DNA of 64,000 bases from Acinetobacter sp. YWS30-1. Lineage in GTDB: Bacteria; Pseudomonadota; Gammaproteobacteria; Pseudomonadales; Moraxellaceae. The notes under the pieces were generated by a model. It made no database searches. It was not told the DNA's origin and was given only the letters and a program-made list of their open reading frames with translations. The stretch lies in the NCBI RefSeq assembly GCF_033558715.1, contig NZ_CP114606.1, forward strand, positions 2,480,001 through 2,544,000. Reading direction: 5' to 3'. A program made the translations under genes and the position numbers. This document shows, in pieces, positions 37,209 to 47,182 of this stretch (its first letter is position 1; each line of letters starts with the position of its first letter).

Positions 37209-38654
37209 TCAGTGACCCGTACCATTAATAGCTTTGGTCATATCTTCCACAACTTTCTTGGCATCACCAAAGATCATCATAGTCTTGTCGTTATAGAACA
37301 GGTCATTGTCCAGACCTGCATAACCGGTCGCCATAGAGCGCTTGATGACCATGATGGTACGCGCCTTGTGAGCTTCCAGAATTGGCATGCCGTAGATTGG
37401 TGAGTTCGGATCGTCTTTTGCAGCCGGGTTTACAACGTCGTTTGCACCAATAACCAGTACTACGTCAGTTGCCGGGAAGTCCGAGTTGATCTCGTCCATT
37501 TCCAGAATGTCTTCATAAGGAACATCAGCTTCTGCAAGCAATACGTTCATATGACCTGGCATACGACCAGCAACCGGGTGAATCGCAAAACGTACAGTCA
37601 CGCCCTGCTCTTTCAGCAAATTTGCCAGCTCTTTTACTGCGTTTTGTGCACGGCCTTGTGCCATACCATAACCCGGTACAATGACAACGCTGTCTGCATT
37701 TGACATTAAGAAGCCAGCATCATCTGCAGAACCTGAACGGTAGTTACGTTGCACTTGTGCACCCGCAGCAGCTGTCGGCGCAGCTGCACCACCCATCGCA
37801 CCACCAAACAATACATTGATGATTGAACGGTTCATCGCTTTACACATGATGTAAGACAGAATCGCACCTGAAGAACCAACCAGCGAACCCGCAACGATCA
37901 GCATGTTGTTTTCCAGTGTGAAACCAATCCCCGCTGCTGCCCAGCCTGAGAATGAGTTCAACAGCGAAACCACAACCGGCATATCACCGCCGCCAACTGG
38001 CGCAATCCATACCCAGCCAAATGCCAGCGCAAGACCAGTCATTGCCCAGAAAGATGTCATGCTACCTGTCAGGAAGAAGTGAATCCCTGCTGCCAGCATT
38101 GCAATAAAGATCAGAGCCTGAACCGGTTTTACCCAGCCACCTGAAATGGTTTTTGCCCATTTCTTTGCAGCCAGCTTACCGTATGCAAATACAGAAGCAG
38201 TAAAGGTAATCGCACCCACAAAACAGCCCACAAACAGTTCAAACAGGTGAACCTTGCTCATTTCATGGAAAGTCACACCATTTGCAGCTAACAGGTCCGG
38301 GCCCAATTCAACCAGCTTGTTGTTATGGATAATTGCCGCAACTGCAATCAGTACCGCAGCCAGACCCACCAGTGAGTGCATGAGTGCTACTGTTTCTGGC
38401 ATCTGGGTCATTGGTACAGTACGTGCACGCGCAATACCCACTACTGCACCCGCCGCCATTGCTGCAAGAATCATCCAGACTACTGGATTTTCAGCAACAA
38501 AGAATGTGGTCACTACAGCAATCGCCATGGCGATCATACCGTAGCGGTTACCTGCAATTGCAGTTTTAGGACCAGATAAACCACGTAGCGTTAAGATAAA
38601 AAGAACGGCGCCAATCAGGTAGAACCAATCCGCATACTCTCGAATAAATTCCAT
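37209..38654 (-). CDS. pntB: NAD(P) transhydrogenase beta subunit
   Basis: A 481-residue membrane protein with eight or nine helices in the first 270 residues, forming half the proton channel, followed by the NADP(H)-binding domain III with VPGYGMAQGRAQNAVKELA and VIGANDVVNPAAKDDPNSPI. It couples proton entry to hydride transfer from NADH to NADP+. Three nt separate it from the upstream small subunit gene. Confidence 0.98.
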   Translation of the reverse strand: MEFIREYADWFYLIGAVLFILTLRGLSGPKTAIAGNRYGMIAMAIAVVTTFFVAENPVVWMILAAMAAGAVVGIARARTVPMTQMPETVALMHSLVGLAAVLIAVAAIIHNNKLVELGPDLLAANGVTFHEMSKVHLFELFVGCFVGAITFTASVFAYGKLAAKKWAKTISGGWVKPVQALIFIAMLAAGIHFFLTGSMTSFWAMTGLALAFGWVWIAPVGGGDMPVVVSLLNSFSGWAAAGIGFTLENNMLIVAGSLVGSSGAILSYIMCKAMNRSIINVLFGGAMGGAAAPTAAAGAQVQRNYRSGSADDAGFLMSNADSVVIVPGYGMAQGRAQNAVKELANLLKEQGVTVRFAIHPVAGRMPGHMNVLLAEADVPYEDILEMDEINSDFPATDVVLVIGANDVVNPAAKDDPNSPIYGMPILEAHKARTIMVIKRSMATGYAGLDNDLFYNDKTMMIFGDAKKVVEDMTKAINGTGH

Positions 38655-38657
38655 GGT

Positions 38658-38981
38658 TTAACCCTCTTTTTTCTTTTGCTTAGGTTTGAACATTTCCAGC
38701 ATACGTGCAGTCACGGCAAAGCCACCGAAAATATTAATGCTCGCCAGAAATACTGCGATTGCCCCCAGTACACTCACCACGTTAATGGTCTGGAAATCCA
38801 CGCTGCCTTCAACGCCCACCATTGGCAGGCCAACAGTTTGAATCATTGCGCCCACGATAATGATCGAAGACAAGGCATTGGTCACCGCCATCAATGGCGT
38901 ATGTAGTGCTGGTGTTACCCCCCAAACCACGTAGTAACCCACGAAGATGGCCAGGACGAAAATCGTAATTGTTTCAACCAT
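38658..38981 (-). CDS. pntA2: NAD(P) transhydrogenase alpha-2 subunit
   Basis: A 107-residue protein with three membrane helices (about 3-20, 33-50 and 55-85) ending in a Lys-rich tail. It corresponds to the membrane part of E. coli PntA, here a separate gene. The segment [14 protein letters not shown] matches the conserved helix. It is 11 nt from the alpha-1 gene and 3 nt from pntB, so all three form one operon. Confidence 0.96.
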   Translation of the reverse strand: MVETITIFVLAIFVGYYVVWGVTPALHTPLMAVTNALSSIIIVGAMIQTVGLPMVGVEGSVDFQTINVVSVLGAIAVFLASINIFGGFAVTARMLEMFKPKQKKKEG

Positions 38982-38992
38982 GAGTCTGCTCC

Positions 38993-40120
38993 TTAACCAC
39001 GTTTTAACAGCACTTGGCCGCCGTGAGTGACAAGTAGGGCTTTTTGAATTTCATCTTCCTGATTCAGGACAAAGTTCTTGTCTGCATCAAAAAGTGTTTC
39101 AACAAAGTTATACACGTTACGTGCATATAGCGCTGACGCTTCAGTCGACACCGTTGATGGAATATTTGGAACACCCAGAATCTTCACACCATTTTCAGTC
39201 ACAACAGTTTCGCCACACTTAGAACCTTCCACGTTACCGCCTGATTCCACTGCCATATCCAGAATCACTGAGCCTGGTTTCATCTTGGCTACAGTTTCAG
39301 CACGGATTAAGCGTGGTGCATCACGACCTGGTAACAATGCAGTGGTAATCACGATATCGGCATTCGATACCGCTTTATCGACAATCGCTGCCTGATCCTT
39401 GATGTACTGTTCACCTGGCATCCAGCCATAACCGTTTTTAGCTGCTTCATCAGCACGTGCCTGCTCTTCAGGAGACATTGGCACGTCTAGCCATTTACCA
39501 CCCAAAGACTCAACCTGATCTTTGGCAGTCGGACGAAGGTCAGTTGCTTCTACGACTGCACCCAGACGTTTCGCTGTTGCAATTGCTTGAAGGCCTGCTA
39601 CCCCGACACCCATGATCACGACACGAGCCGGTTTCACCGTACCTGCCGCTGTCATCAGCATCGGGAACATGCGCTGATATTCAGCAGCAGCTAAAAGCAC
39701 TGATTTATAACCTGCAAGGTTCGCTTGCGAAGACAATACGTCCATGTTTTGCGCACGTGACAAAGTACGTGGCAAAAGCTCAAGAGCAAATGCAGACACA
39801 TTCTGTGCCGCGAACTGGTCAAGCTCGGTATTGCGGTATGGGTCAAACATCGCTACAACCGTGGTATTGGCTGACAGCTTTTGAATTTCTTCACCCTTCG
39901 GTGCACGAACTTTCAAAACTATCTGGCTACCGGTGTAGGCATCATCCGTAATTTTGGCACCAACTTGCTCATAGGCACTGTCGATGTAAGCAGCTTTAAC
40001 ACCTGCTCCACGTTCGATCACCACACTATGACCAGCGCTGATCAATTTCTTTACTGTCTCAGGCGTCGCAGCGACGCGATTTTCACCGACGACAGTTTCG
40101 GCTGGAATTCCAATCTGCAT
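38993..40120 (-). CDS. pntA1: NAD(P) transhydrogenase alpha-1 subunit
   Basis: A 375-residue soluble NAD(H)-binding domain I protein of the alanine dehydrogenase/PNT family. N-terminal domain [20 protein letters not shown], and the Rossmann motif in [20 protein letters not shown]. The segment [20 protein letters not shown] is conserved in PntA. In E. coli domain I is fused to the alpha membrane part; the split form is common in alphaproteobacteria and Acinetobacter-like genomes. First gene of the pnt operon. Confidence 0.97.
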   Translation of the reverse strand: MQIGIPAETVVGENRVAATPETVKKLISAGHSVVIERGAGVKAAYIDSAYEQVGAKITDDAYTGSQIVLKVRAPKGEEIQKLSANTTVVAMFDPYRNTELDQFAAQNVSAFALELLPRTLSRAQNMDVLSSQANLAGYKSVLLAAAEYQRMFPMLMTAAGTVKPARVVIMGVGVAGLQAIATAKRLGAVVEATDLRPTAKDQVESLGGKWLDVPMSPEEQARADEAAKNGYGWMPGEQYIKDQAAIVDKAVSNADIVITTALLPGRDAPRLIRAETVAKMKPGSVILDMAVESGGNVEGSKCGETVVTENGVKILGVPNIPSTVSTEASALYARNVYNFVETLFDADKNFVLNQEDEIQKALLVTHGGQVLLKRG

Positions 40121-41088
40121 GAGCGTCCCTCAAGCTAATTTTTTCTTAAGTAAACACCGTGATTTACGGTGCTTCCCCTCAGGATGTGTTTTTGTTGAAT
40201 TTTTGGATTCTAATTAAACTTCTAGAAATTACTACCTATTATTTATTTAATAAATACCCATATTTTGAACTGACGATTCATAAAAATGATGCTGTCATAT
40301 AGCATTTATTAGTTGAGCCTGATTATTTTGATTTGCTGAATTTATAAACGATATTCATTCTCTTGAACGATGACTGTTTTCTTGGTTATTTTTTATTAGA
40401 TTACTTTTTGTTTTATTTTGTTACATTGATCATTCTGACAGATATTTCATTTTTTCTGCTCAGCAAATCTTTATTTCAAATGAACTGATAAAGCCTAAAT
40501 TAGGGCACTTTTCTAGGGCAGTTTTCTGTTTTTGACCTTTTTGACAAATTTAATCTACTTTGGAATATTCATTTTTAAGATCAAAAAATACTGTTTTCCT
40601 ATAACTTTTTCATTTTTCACTCATAAAAAATATGAATTGATGATGAAAAAATTGATTTGGGATTCACTTATTTGACTTATTCAGCTCAAGTCTTAAGACT
40701 TGCCTGAAATAGGTGAAAAAAATATTCTGCAACATTTATTATATTAATACTCAGTCCACTGTTAGATTTACGAACTCTTCATTTTGCACCAATTTTGGGC
40801 AATCACTGATTCAGATTGATCTCTGTCACTTGGTCTTAAATGAGATGACTTAATACAAAGCGCTTCCACGTACATTTTCTTAAGTGAAAAAGTTAAATTT
40901 CTAGCGAATTTTCATCTCTTCTCCATCCAGAAAAGTACTTTTTTGTGGCATTTCTCTTGTATGAGTTTGAGTACTTTGCACTATTTTTCTACTTTTATCC
41001 TGACGGGTTTTCGCCTATAGTGCCTGCAACTTCTGCATCATCTTTGATGTTCTTTATAAAAATTCTCCCTGAGCTTAAGGTACTTGCC
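40121..41088. promoter_or_regulatory. Long gene-free region between pntA1 and an MFS gene
   Basis: About 970 nt of very AT-rich DNA with no convincing coding frame. It separates divergent genes and must hold both promoters. A small hairpin, CACCGT / ACGGTG with loop GATTT (40155-40171), sits in the pntA1 leader. A perfect 16-bp palindrome, CAAGTCTTAAGACTTG, is at 40687-40702. The rest shows no tRNA-like or terminator-like structure. Confidence 0.45.
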
Positions 41089-42276
41089 ATGTCTCCTCCT
41101 CTCGATATCAGTCAAAATAAATCTCTGTTATGGCTGATGGCGATCGCATGTGGTTTATGTGCAGGTGCAAACTATTATTGCCAACCGCTTATCTCCTCAA
41201 TTCAGCAATATTATCAGGTACCAGAATCCCAAGTGGCGCTGACCGTGACCTTTGCGCAGGTGTCTTATGCCTTGGGCCTGCTGTTTATTGTGCCTTTGGG
41301 AGACATGCTGAATAAGTCCAGACTCATTCCTTTCTTGATGTTTGGTGCCGCATTAGGCTTGCTGATCTGTGCCACAGCAGTCAACCTGCCGATGCTCTGG
41401 GTGGGGACTATTATTGCCGGGCTATTTTCTGTTGCTGCCCAGATTCTGATTCCTTTAGCTACGATGGCTGTCCGACCTGAAAAAACCGGAGAAGTGGTCG
41501 GTTTTCTCATGAGTGGCTTATTAGTCGGTATCTTATTGTCGACCAGTATTGCCGGATTGCTTTCTGACCTGTTTCACTGGAAAACCATTTATGCGCTCAG
41601 TAGTATGGCACTGCTGGTTTTGGGCTTTTATTTAAAAGGACAATTACCCAGCATGCCGCGTATGCGTATCAGCTATGCAGCAATTTTTAAATCGATGGGT
41701 ATGCTACTGCGTGAGGAACCGCGACTGGGCTTACGCTCCCTAATTGGTGCATGTGCCTTTGCCGCCATGAGTATGCTGTTTTCAACCATTGCCCTGCTGC
41801 TGACCCAGAAACCTTTTCATCTTTCTGATGTGATGGTGGGCCTAGTAACCCTAGTTGGTGTTTTCGGTGCGCTATCGACTCAGGTTATAGGTAAATGGGC
41901 AGATCGTGGTTATATCAAGATCCTGACCTGGATTGGCTGTTCAATTCTGGCAGGAAGCTGGCTATTTTTATATTTTGGTGGCGTGTCCCTGCTCAGTTAT
42001 ATTCTGGGTTATGCCCTGATTAACTTAGGTCTGGCGATTATTCATAGCTGTAATCAGAACGTGATTTTCCGCTTGCGCCCAGATGCCAAATCACGACTGA
42101 ACTCTATTTACATGACGCTGTATTTTATTGGTGGTGCCTGTGGTTCAGCTCTGGGGGTATATGCCTGGCATCATGGTGGCTGGAGCATGACCTGTCTGTT
42201 TGGACTTGGCTTGGCACTATGCGCCGCCCTGTTTGCGTTGATTGATCAATGGCAACAACATCGAGCAAAAGCTTAA
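41089..42276 (+). CDS. MFS transporter, DHA1-type exporter
   Basis: A 395-residue twelve-helix major facilitator protein. The frame opens at 40945, but the start at 41089 (MSPPLDISQNKSLLWLMAIA) has TAAGG 8 nt upstream and begins just before helix 1; the earlier part would be a very unusual Phe/Tyr-rich extension. ACGLCAGANYYCQPLISSI is typical of the YnfM/arabinose-efflux-like group of small-molecule exporters, and VPLGDMLNKSRLIPF is the loop 2-3 motif. It is alone on its strand. Substrate unknown. Confidence 0.88.
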   Translation: MSPPLDISQNKSLLWLMAIACGLCAGANYYCQPLISSIQQYYQVPESQVALTVTFAQVSYALGLLFIVPLGDMLNKSRLIPFLMFGAALGLLICATAVNLPMLWVGTIIAGLFSVAAQILIPLATMAVRPEKTGEVVGFLMSGLLVGILLSTSIAGLLSDLFHWKTIYALSSMALLVLGFYLKGQLPSMPRMRISYAAIFKSMGMLLREEPRLGLRSLIGACAFAAMSMLFSTIALLLTQKPFHLSDVMVGLVTLVGVFGALSTQVIGKWADRGYIKILTWIGCSILAGSWLFLYFGGVSLLSYILGYALINLGLAIIHSCNQNVIFRLRPDAKSRLNSIYMTLYFIGGACGSALGVYAWHHGGWSMTCLFGLGLALCAALFALIDQWQQHRAKA

Positions 42277-42282
42277 GCAGAT

Positions 42283-42927
42283 TTAGCTGACTTGTACCAC
42301 GGGATAGTAAGGTTTACCCGAATCCCAAGTTGCTGCATTTTCCAAAAGGATGCAGATAAAAGTGGGCAGCAACCCGGCCAGAACCCGACAGCTGTCTTGG
42401 AGCTGCTTTATATTAAATGAGCTCTGATAAGTCGCACCGCCCTGCATAAGCTGATGATATAAAGTAGAAAGACGGTTAAAAATCACCAATAAGATTTCAG
42501 TTAAATTCCGCTCTTGAACAGCTTTTTGTATTTTCTGTTTTTGCTGATCTAATGCTTCACGACAGCTTTCCAGACTGACTTTATGATGGCGATAATCCCA
42601 GAAACCTTGATCGGTATAAGGGCTATCCAGCAGTGTAGAAATTGGCTGGCTGTATTTTTCCCAGACAATATGCTGAAGTTTTTGCTCCACATCTTTTTGA
42701 CAGAGGGTTTCCAGAAATTGATGCAGGCTTTGTTGATCCTGACGAACCTCTGTTTCTTGTGCATAGATCGAATTAAAACTGATCCACAGGCTAATAAACT
42801 TAAACTCTAATTCCTGATCCAACTCTAATGCTTTTTTAAACCAGCTAAGTCCCCGTTGAATCCGTAAATTAAAATAGTCTGAATGCTGAGGTTTTTTGCT
42901 TTTATAAATCTCCTCCAACATGAGCAT
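42283..42927 (-). CDS. HEPN-family protein with lost catalytic motif
   Basis: A 214-residue all-helical protein. The N-terminal RGLSWFKKALELD and LEFKFISLWISFNSIYAQE, and the C-terminal GGATYQSSFNIKQLQDSCRV with a closing KPYYPVV, match a widespread HEPN-domain family in which the active segment reads RNQLxHGGAT. Here that segment is YHQLMQGGAT: Arg is Tyr, Asn is His, and the essential His is Gln. RNase activity is therefore unlikely; it may be a structural or antitoxin-like relative. Start ATG at 42927 with AAGGAG 7 nt upstream. It stands alone, convergent with the MFS gene. Confidence 0.75.
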   Translation of the reverse strand: MLMLEEIYKSKKPQHSDYFNLRIQRGLSWFKKALELDQELEFKFISLWISFNSIYAQETEVRQDQQSLHQFLETLCQKDVEQKLQHIVWEKYSQPISTLLDSPYTDQGFWDYRHHKVSLESCREALDQQKQKIQKAVQERNLTEILLVIFNRLSTLYHQLMQGGATYQSSFNIKQLQDSCRVLAGLLPTFICILLENAATWDSGKPYYPVVQVS

Positions 42928-43221
42928 CGTTATTCTCCTTATTTATCTCGTTTTCTTTATCTTAATCTTAAATATCTCAAAATATAGCATTGCAGAATGA
43001 CTGGGAGTTTATTTTTTCAATTCCCACAATTTCTCTTGTTAAATATTTTTATTGGAATGACAGTTATCGTTCCTCATGCAGTTCAGCCTTTGGTCATGCA
43101 AATTTTATGCTAGTATTACGCCCTCTTTTTGCAGTACTGCTTTTTTGAGCAGATTTCCAGCAATTCCTGCTCATTCTTGTACTGCTATTACTCTTCCATT
43201 TCATTTAAGGCGTGATTTTGA

Positions 43222-44244
43222 ATGACTGATCTCAGCACCATTGAAAACAAACTTCAACCTCGCATCAGTGTTGCGCCGATGATGGACTGGACCACCAAAG
43301 ATTATCGTTTCTTTGCGCGCCTGTTTAATCCAAATGTCATTTTATATACCGAGATGGTGACTACGGGCGCCATCATTCATGGCGATGCCAAACGCCATCT
43401 GGACTTCAATCAAAAAGAACATCCGATTGTGTTACAGCTCGGCGGTTCCAACCCTCAAGATCTGGCAACTTGTACTAAAATGGCTCAGGACTGGGGTTAC
43501 AATGAAGTTAACCTGAATGTCGGCTGTCCGAGTGATCGGGTACAGAATAATAAAATTGGTGCCTGCCTGATGGCTGAACCTGATCTGGTCGCAGAATGTA
43601 TTGATGCAATGCGTAATGCCGTGGATATTCCGGTCAGTGTGAAACACCGCATTGGTATTGATGACATGCATTCTTATGAAGAAATGCTGCATTTTGTGGA
43701 TACGGTCGCCAAAACCGGTTGCGATAACTTTATTGTGCATGCCCGAATTGCTTTACTCCAAGGTCTTTCACCTAAAGAAAACCGTGAAATCCCGCCACTA
43801 CGCTATGAAGATGTTTACCGTCTGAAGCAGGACCGTCCGAAACTGACCATTGAAATTAATGGCGGAATTAAAACTTATGCAGAAACGCTTGAACATCTCA
43901 AGCATGTCGATGGCGTGATGATTGGCCGCGAAGCCTATCACAACCCGTACCTGTTAGCTGAGCTGGGTCAACTATGGAATCTCGAAGCACCGGACCGTTT
44001 TGAGATCATGCAACAAATGCTGCCTTATATTGCCCAACGTATGGCTGAAGGTGCACCATTGTCAATTATTACCCGTCATATTTTAGGTTTATTTCAGAAC
44101 TTACCAGGTGCACGTAAATGGCGTCAGGCTTTAAGTGGTGGCAATGCCAAAACGCTAAAAGATGTAGAAACAGCATTATTAAATATTCAGGAAGCCATGC
44201 AGCGCACTGAAGATTATCTGCGTGAACATCAAGTTCAGCCTTAA
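43222..44244 (+). CDS. dusA: tRNA-dihydrouridine(20/20a) synthase
   Basis: A 340-residue FMN enzyme that reduces U20 and U20a in tRNA D-loops. The TIM barrel begins RISVAPMMDWTTKDYRFFAR; the catalytic Cys is in NLNVGCPSDRVQNNKIGACL; the FMN phosphate site is VDGVMIGREAYHNPYLLAE. The MDWT and R-x-x-x-R patterns mark DusA rather than DusB or DusC. It is flanked upstream by a 294-nt gap with the short palindrome GCAGTACTGC (43131-43140). A terminator follows at 44247-44277. Confidence 0.97.
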   Translation: MTDLSTIENKLQPRISVAPMMDWTTKDYRFFARLFNPNVILYTEMVTTGAIIHGDAKRHLDFNQKEHPIVLQLGGSNPQDLATCTKMAQDWGYNEVNLNVGCPSDRVQNNKIGACLMAEPDLVAECIDAMRNAVDIPVSVKHRIGIDDMHSYEEMLHFVDTVAKTGCDNFIVHARIALLQGLSPKENREIPPLRYEDVYRLKQDRPKLTIEINGGIKTYAETLEHLKHVDGVMIGREAYHNPYLLAELGQLWNLEAPDRFEIMQQMLPYIAQRMAEGAPLSIITRHILGLFQNLPGARKWRQALSGGNAKTLKDVETALLNIQEAMQRTEDYLREHQVQP

Positions 44245-44246
44245 AA

Positions 44247-44277
44247 TCAAAAAGCACCGAGATCCGGTGCTTTTTGA
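44247..44277. terminator. Bidirectional intrinsic terminator
   Basis: Stem TCAAAAAGCACCG / CGGTGCTTTTTGA with loop AGATC between convergent dusA and the lipoprotein gene. Confidence 0.88.
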
Positions 44278-44293
44278 TGACCTAAAATAAAAA

Positions 44294-44806
44294 TTAGTGG
44301 GTATAGGCCGTAATATTCCCGACCGGAATCGGTTCTTCATCATAGGAAGCCGCTTGCAGGACAGGTTCTGTAACTGGACGGACATCTGGCCCTAACTCAA
44401 TACTGGTAGGTTCATTCACAGGTTCCAGATCATCGAGTGATGAGGCCAGCTGTTCCAGCTCACGATCCAGTTGCTGACGATATTTCTCAATCTCGATTTC
44501 ATCGATAAAGGCAAAAGCATCATCTTCAATGGCCCAGCTATAACCACCATTCACCTTTGAAATTTTGACGTTAATGGGATATTCATTACCCTGATAATTC
44601 AGATGTGAAACCGCTTCAAACTCATTGCCTTTGCGATGGCGGATTTTTACATTTACCACAGTCAGACGATAATGCTGATAATTCGGATTGGCATTAAACT
44701 CTTGCTGCATTTGTCCTTGAATATTTCTGGCCAGTTCATCAATCGATACAAAATAACTGCATCCAGCCAGACAGGCGATCATCAATATCATTATGATTTT
44801 TTTCAT
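44294..44806 (-). CDS. Lipoprotein of unknown function
   Basis: A 170-residue precursor with signal MKKIIMILMIACLAGC, lipobox LAGC, lipidated Cys16. The mature part is a small alpha/beta domain (about 20-115) with a repeated basic pattern (VVNVKIRHRKGNEFEAVSHL), then a disordered Glu/Pro-rich tail (about 125-170). Tyr/Phe after Cys and no Asp at +2 suggest sorting to the outer membrane. I do not recognise the family. Confidence 0.75.
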   Translation of the reverse strand: MKKIIMILMIACLAGCSYFVSIDELARNIQGQMQQEFNANPNYQHYRLTVVNVKIRHRKGNEFEAVSHLNYQGNEYPINVKISKVNGGYSWAIEDDAFAFIDEIEIEKYRQQLDRELEQLASSLDDLEPVNEPTSIELGPDVRPVTEPVLQAASYDEEPIPVGNITAYTH

Positions 44807-44983
44807 CCCGCCCCCTTGTGTTCTCTCACTGCTTTACAGATGTGTAAAACTTTTCATCTTTGGATTATTCTGTGATCCATTTTATACTTTTTTTAAATAA
44901 ATGAATAAATAAATCCTTAGTCTATAAAGTCGTTTTTATTTTTATATCGTTCTGACTTTTTAACTTTATGGTAAAAACCCTAT

Positions 44984-45011
44984 AAAAAAGCCCTGAATCA
45001 GTCAGGGCTTT
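44984..45011 (-). terminator. Intrinsic terminator after coaBC
   Basis: Stem AAAGCCCTGA / TCAGGGCTTT with a 5-nt loop and a T-run on the minus strand. The gap between it and the lipoprotein gene has no gene. Confidence 0.82.
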
Positions 45012-45027
45012 AACCGTCATTGAAAAC

Positions 45028-46302
45028 TTAAAAATCATCTTCTGCAGCAGGATCATGGTGCAAGGCATCATGGATCGCTTCAACCAGTTGCTGGGCAATT
45101 TCCTGTTTAGAGGCCTTGTCCAGATCACGCTTATCCAGATGATAGTGTTCGGCAAAGAATACCGTCATGGCATTTTCATCGGATGCAAAGCCAATATCCG
45201 CACGCGAAACATCATTGCAGGCAATCATATCCAGTTTTTTCGCCACCAGTTTACCCGCTGCATATTCTTCAATATTTCGGGTTTCTGCAGCAAAGCCGAC
45301 CATAAATGGACGTTTTTCCTGCTGTGCGATGGTCGCCACAATATCCGGATTCTTTATTAAAGCGACATTCAGCTCATCGCCTGCTTTCTTGATTTTATGC
45401 TCGGCTACCTGTGCGACACGATAATCAGCTACTGCAGCGGTCGCAATGAAGATGTCACAACCCTGCTCCAGCATTTGCATGCTTTCATTCAGCATTTGCA
45501 CTGCCGAAGAAACATTTTTACGTTTGACGCCATTTGGGGTATCTAGGCTCACCGGACCAGCAATCAGGGTGACATTCGCTCCAGCTGCATAACAGGCTGC
45601 TGCCAATGCAAAACCCATTTTCCCGGTACTATGGTTGGAAATATAACGTACCGGGTCAATCGCTTCACGGGTCGGACCAGCTGTAATCGTGACTTGCTTG
45701 CCCGCCAGCATGCCAAATTTTTCTGCAATCGCGCGCTGAGCTTTATGGAAATATTCTGTGACCTGACGTGCCAGCTCTTCCGGCTCCGGCATACGGCCCA
45801 AGCCTACATCACCACAAGCTTGTGAACCGGCATCCGGCATAATCACATGTACGCCATCTTCAATCAAAGTCGCAAGATTACGCTGGGTTGCTTTGGCAGC
45901 CCACATCTGCTGGTTCATGGCTGGTGCGACCCAGACCGGTGCATTGGTTGCCAGATACAAAGTGCTCAGCAAATCATCTGCAAGGCCTGCTGCAAATTTT
46001 GCCAGCGTGTCGCAGCTGGCTGGCGCAACCAATAACAGATCAGCCCAACGTGCCAGCTCAATATGCCCCATGCCCGCTTCAGCTTCAGGATCCAGCAACT
46101 CGGTATGTACCGGATTGCCTGACAAGGCTTGAAAGGTCAAAGGGGTAATGAAAGCCTGTGCGCCTTGAGTCATGACAACCCGCACATTAAACCCGGCATC
46201 TTTCAGACGGCGAACCAGAATGGCACTTTTATAGGCAGCAATACCGCCAGTGACTGCTAAAATGATATTTTTATGAGGAATTACACTTAGATCAAAGCTC
46301 AC
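45028..46302 (-). CDS. coaBC: Phosphopantothenoylcysteine synthetase/decarboxylase (CoaBC)
   Basis: A 424-residue two-domain enzyme of coenzyme A synthesis. The N-terminal FMN decarboxylase half (CoaC, about 1-190) shows AVTGGIAAYKSAILVRRL, the PASCDTLAKFAAGLADDLLS segment and PAMNQQMW. The C-terminal ligase half (CoaB, about 195-400) shows TAGPTREAIDPVRYISNHS and KKLDMIACNDVSRADIGF. It is divergent from radC, as in most gammaproteobacteria. Confidence 0.97.
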   Translation of the reverse strand: MSFDLSVIPHKNIILAVTGGIAAYKSAILVRRLKDAGFNVRVVMTQGAQAFITPLTFQALSGNPVHTELLDPEAEAGMGHIELARWADLLLVAPASCDTLAKFAAGLADDLLSTLYLATNAPVWVAPAMNQQMWAAKATQRNLATLIEDGVHVIMPDAGSQACGDVGLGRMPEPEELARQVTEYFHKAQRAIAEKFGMLAGKQVTITAGPTREAIDPVRYISNHSTGKMGFALAAACYAAGANVTLIAGPVSLDTPNGVKRKNVSSAVQMLNESMQMLEQGCDIFIATAAVADYRVAQVAEHKIKKAGDELNVALIKNPDIVATIAQQEKRPFMVGFAAETRNIEEYAAGKLVAKKLDMIACNDVSRADIGFASDENAMTVFFAEHYHLDKRDLDKASKQEIAQQLVEAIHDALHHDPAAEDDF

Positions 46303-46415
46303 GAACAGCTTACCTTTCTGTTGCAGTGGGGCTCACAATAGCATTAAATAATTGCATTCCCAAGAGATGAGCTTCAGGGAAAACTCATAATTCATAATAA
46401 ATAAGTCTAATAACT

Positions 46416-47111
46416 ATGCAATTTTCAATCAAAAACTGGCCTGAACTGGAACGGCCGCGGGAACGTTTAATTCAATATGGGGCAGAAAGTTTATCTGATG
46501 CAGAACTGCTGGCCATTTTTCTCCGATCAGGTTCACAACAGCATTCAGCCGTAGAATTAGCCCGGCTACTGATTCAACATTTTGGTCATCTAACTGCTTT
46601 ACTTGATGCACCTTTAAAAGAAGTTAGCCAGTTTCATGGCATGGGCATTAGCAAATACACTCAGCTAATGGCTGTTAAAGAATTAGGACGGCGTTATATT
46701 GCCGAGCATCTTAAACAGGATGCCTTAGAACTGAGTAATTCAAAAAGACTGCGGGATTATTTACGTTTCGAATTACTGGGGGAAAATCAGGAAGTATTCG
46801 CGGTCCTGTGTCTGGACGCCAGTTTAAGGAAAATTGCATTTAAAAAGCTGTTTTATGGCTCTGTGAATGCATGTGATATTTCGATTAATCAGTTGCTCAG
46901 ATATGCCATTACCCAACAGGCAACTTCAATTGTGATTGCGCATAATCATCCCTTGGGCCAAGCCACTCCTTCTAAGGCTGACCTGTATCTGACCCGCCAG
47001 ATTCAACAGGCATGTCGACTGGTCGATATCCGTTTAATTGACCATTGCATCATTGCTCTGGAGGGCAGTTTTTCCTTTGCTGAGCAGCAACTCATCAAAC
47101 CTGAAGTCTAA
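46416..47111 (+). CDS. radC: RadC family JAB-domain protein
   Basis: A 231-residue protein with an N-terminal helix-hairpin-helix part (GMGISKYTQLMAVKELGRRY) and a C-terminal JAB/MPN metalloprotease-like domain with HNHPLGQATPSKADLYLT, which keeps the His-x-His and Asp zinc ligands; the catalytic Glu is expected near EVFAVL. Genes of this group were once linked with DNA repair, but the role is unresolved. Divergent from coaBC across 113 nt. Confidence 0.93.
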   Translation: MQFSIKNWPELERPRERLIQYGAESLSDAELLAIFLRSGSQQHSAVELARLLIQHFGHLTALLDAPLKEVSQFHGMGISKYTQLMAVKELGRRYIAEHLKQDALELSNSKRLRDYLRFELLGENQEVFAVLCLDASLRKIAFKKLFYGSVNACDISINQLLRYAITQQATSIVIAHNHPLGQATPSKADLYLTRQIQQACRLVDIRLIDHCIIALEGSFSFAEQQLIKPEV

Positions 47112-47182
47112 GGGGGAATAGCACTTGACAAAGCAGCTACAACTCAAGAAGATCATGAAAAAAATTGTGATGATTCCAATAA

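Noticed and set aside
40945..41088. N-terminal 48-residue extension of the second MFS transporter
   Set aside because: Unusual Phe/Tyr composition and no ribosome site, while the ATG at 41089 has TAAGG correctly spaced.
46416..47111. RadC as a phage or mobile-element marker
   Set aside because: The copy is next to coaBC, its usual chromosomal place; no phage or plasmid genes are around.
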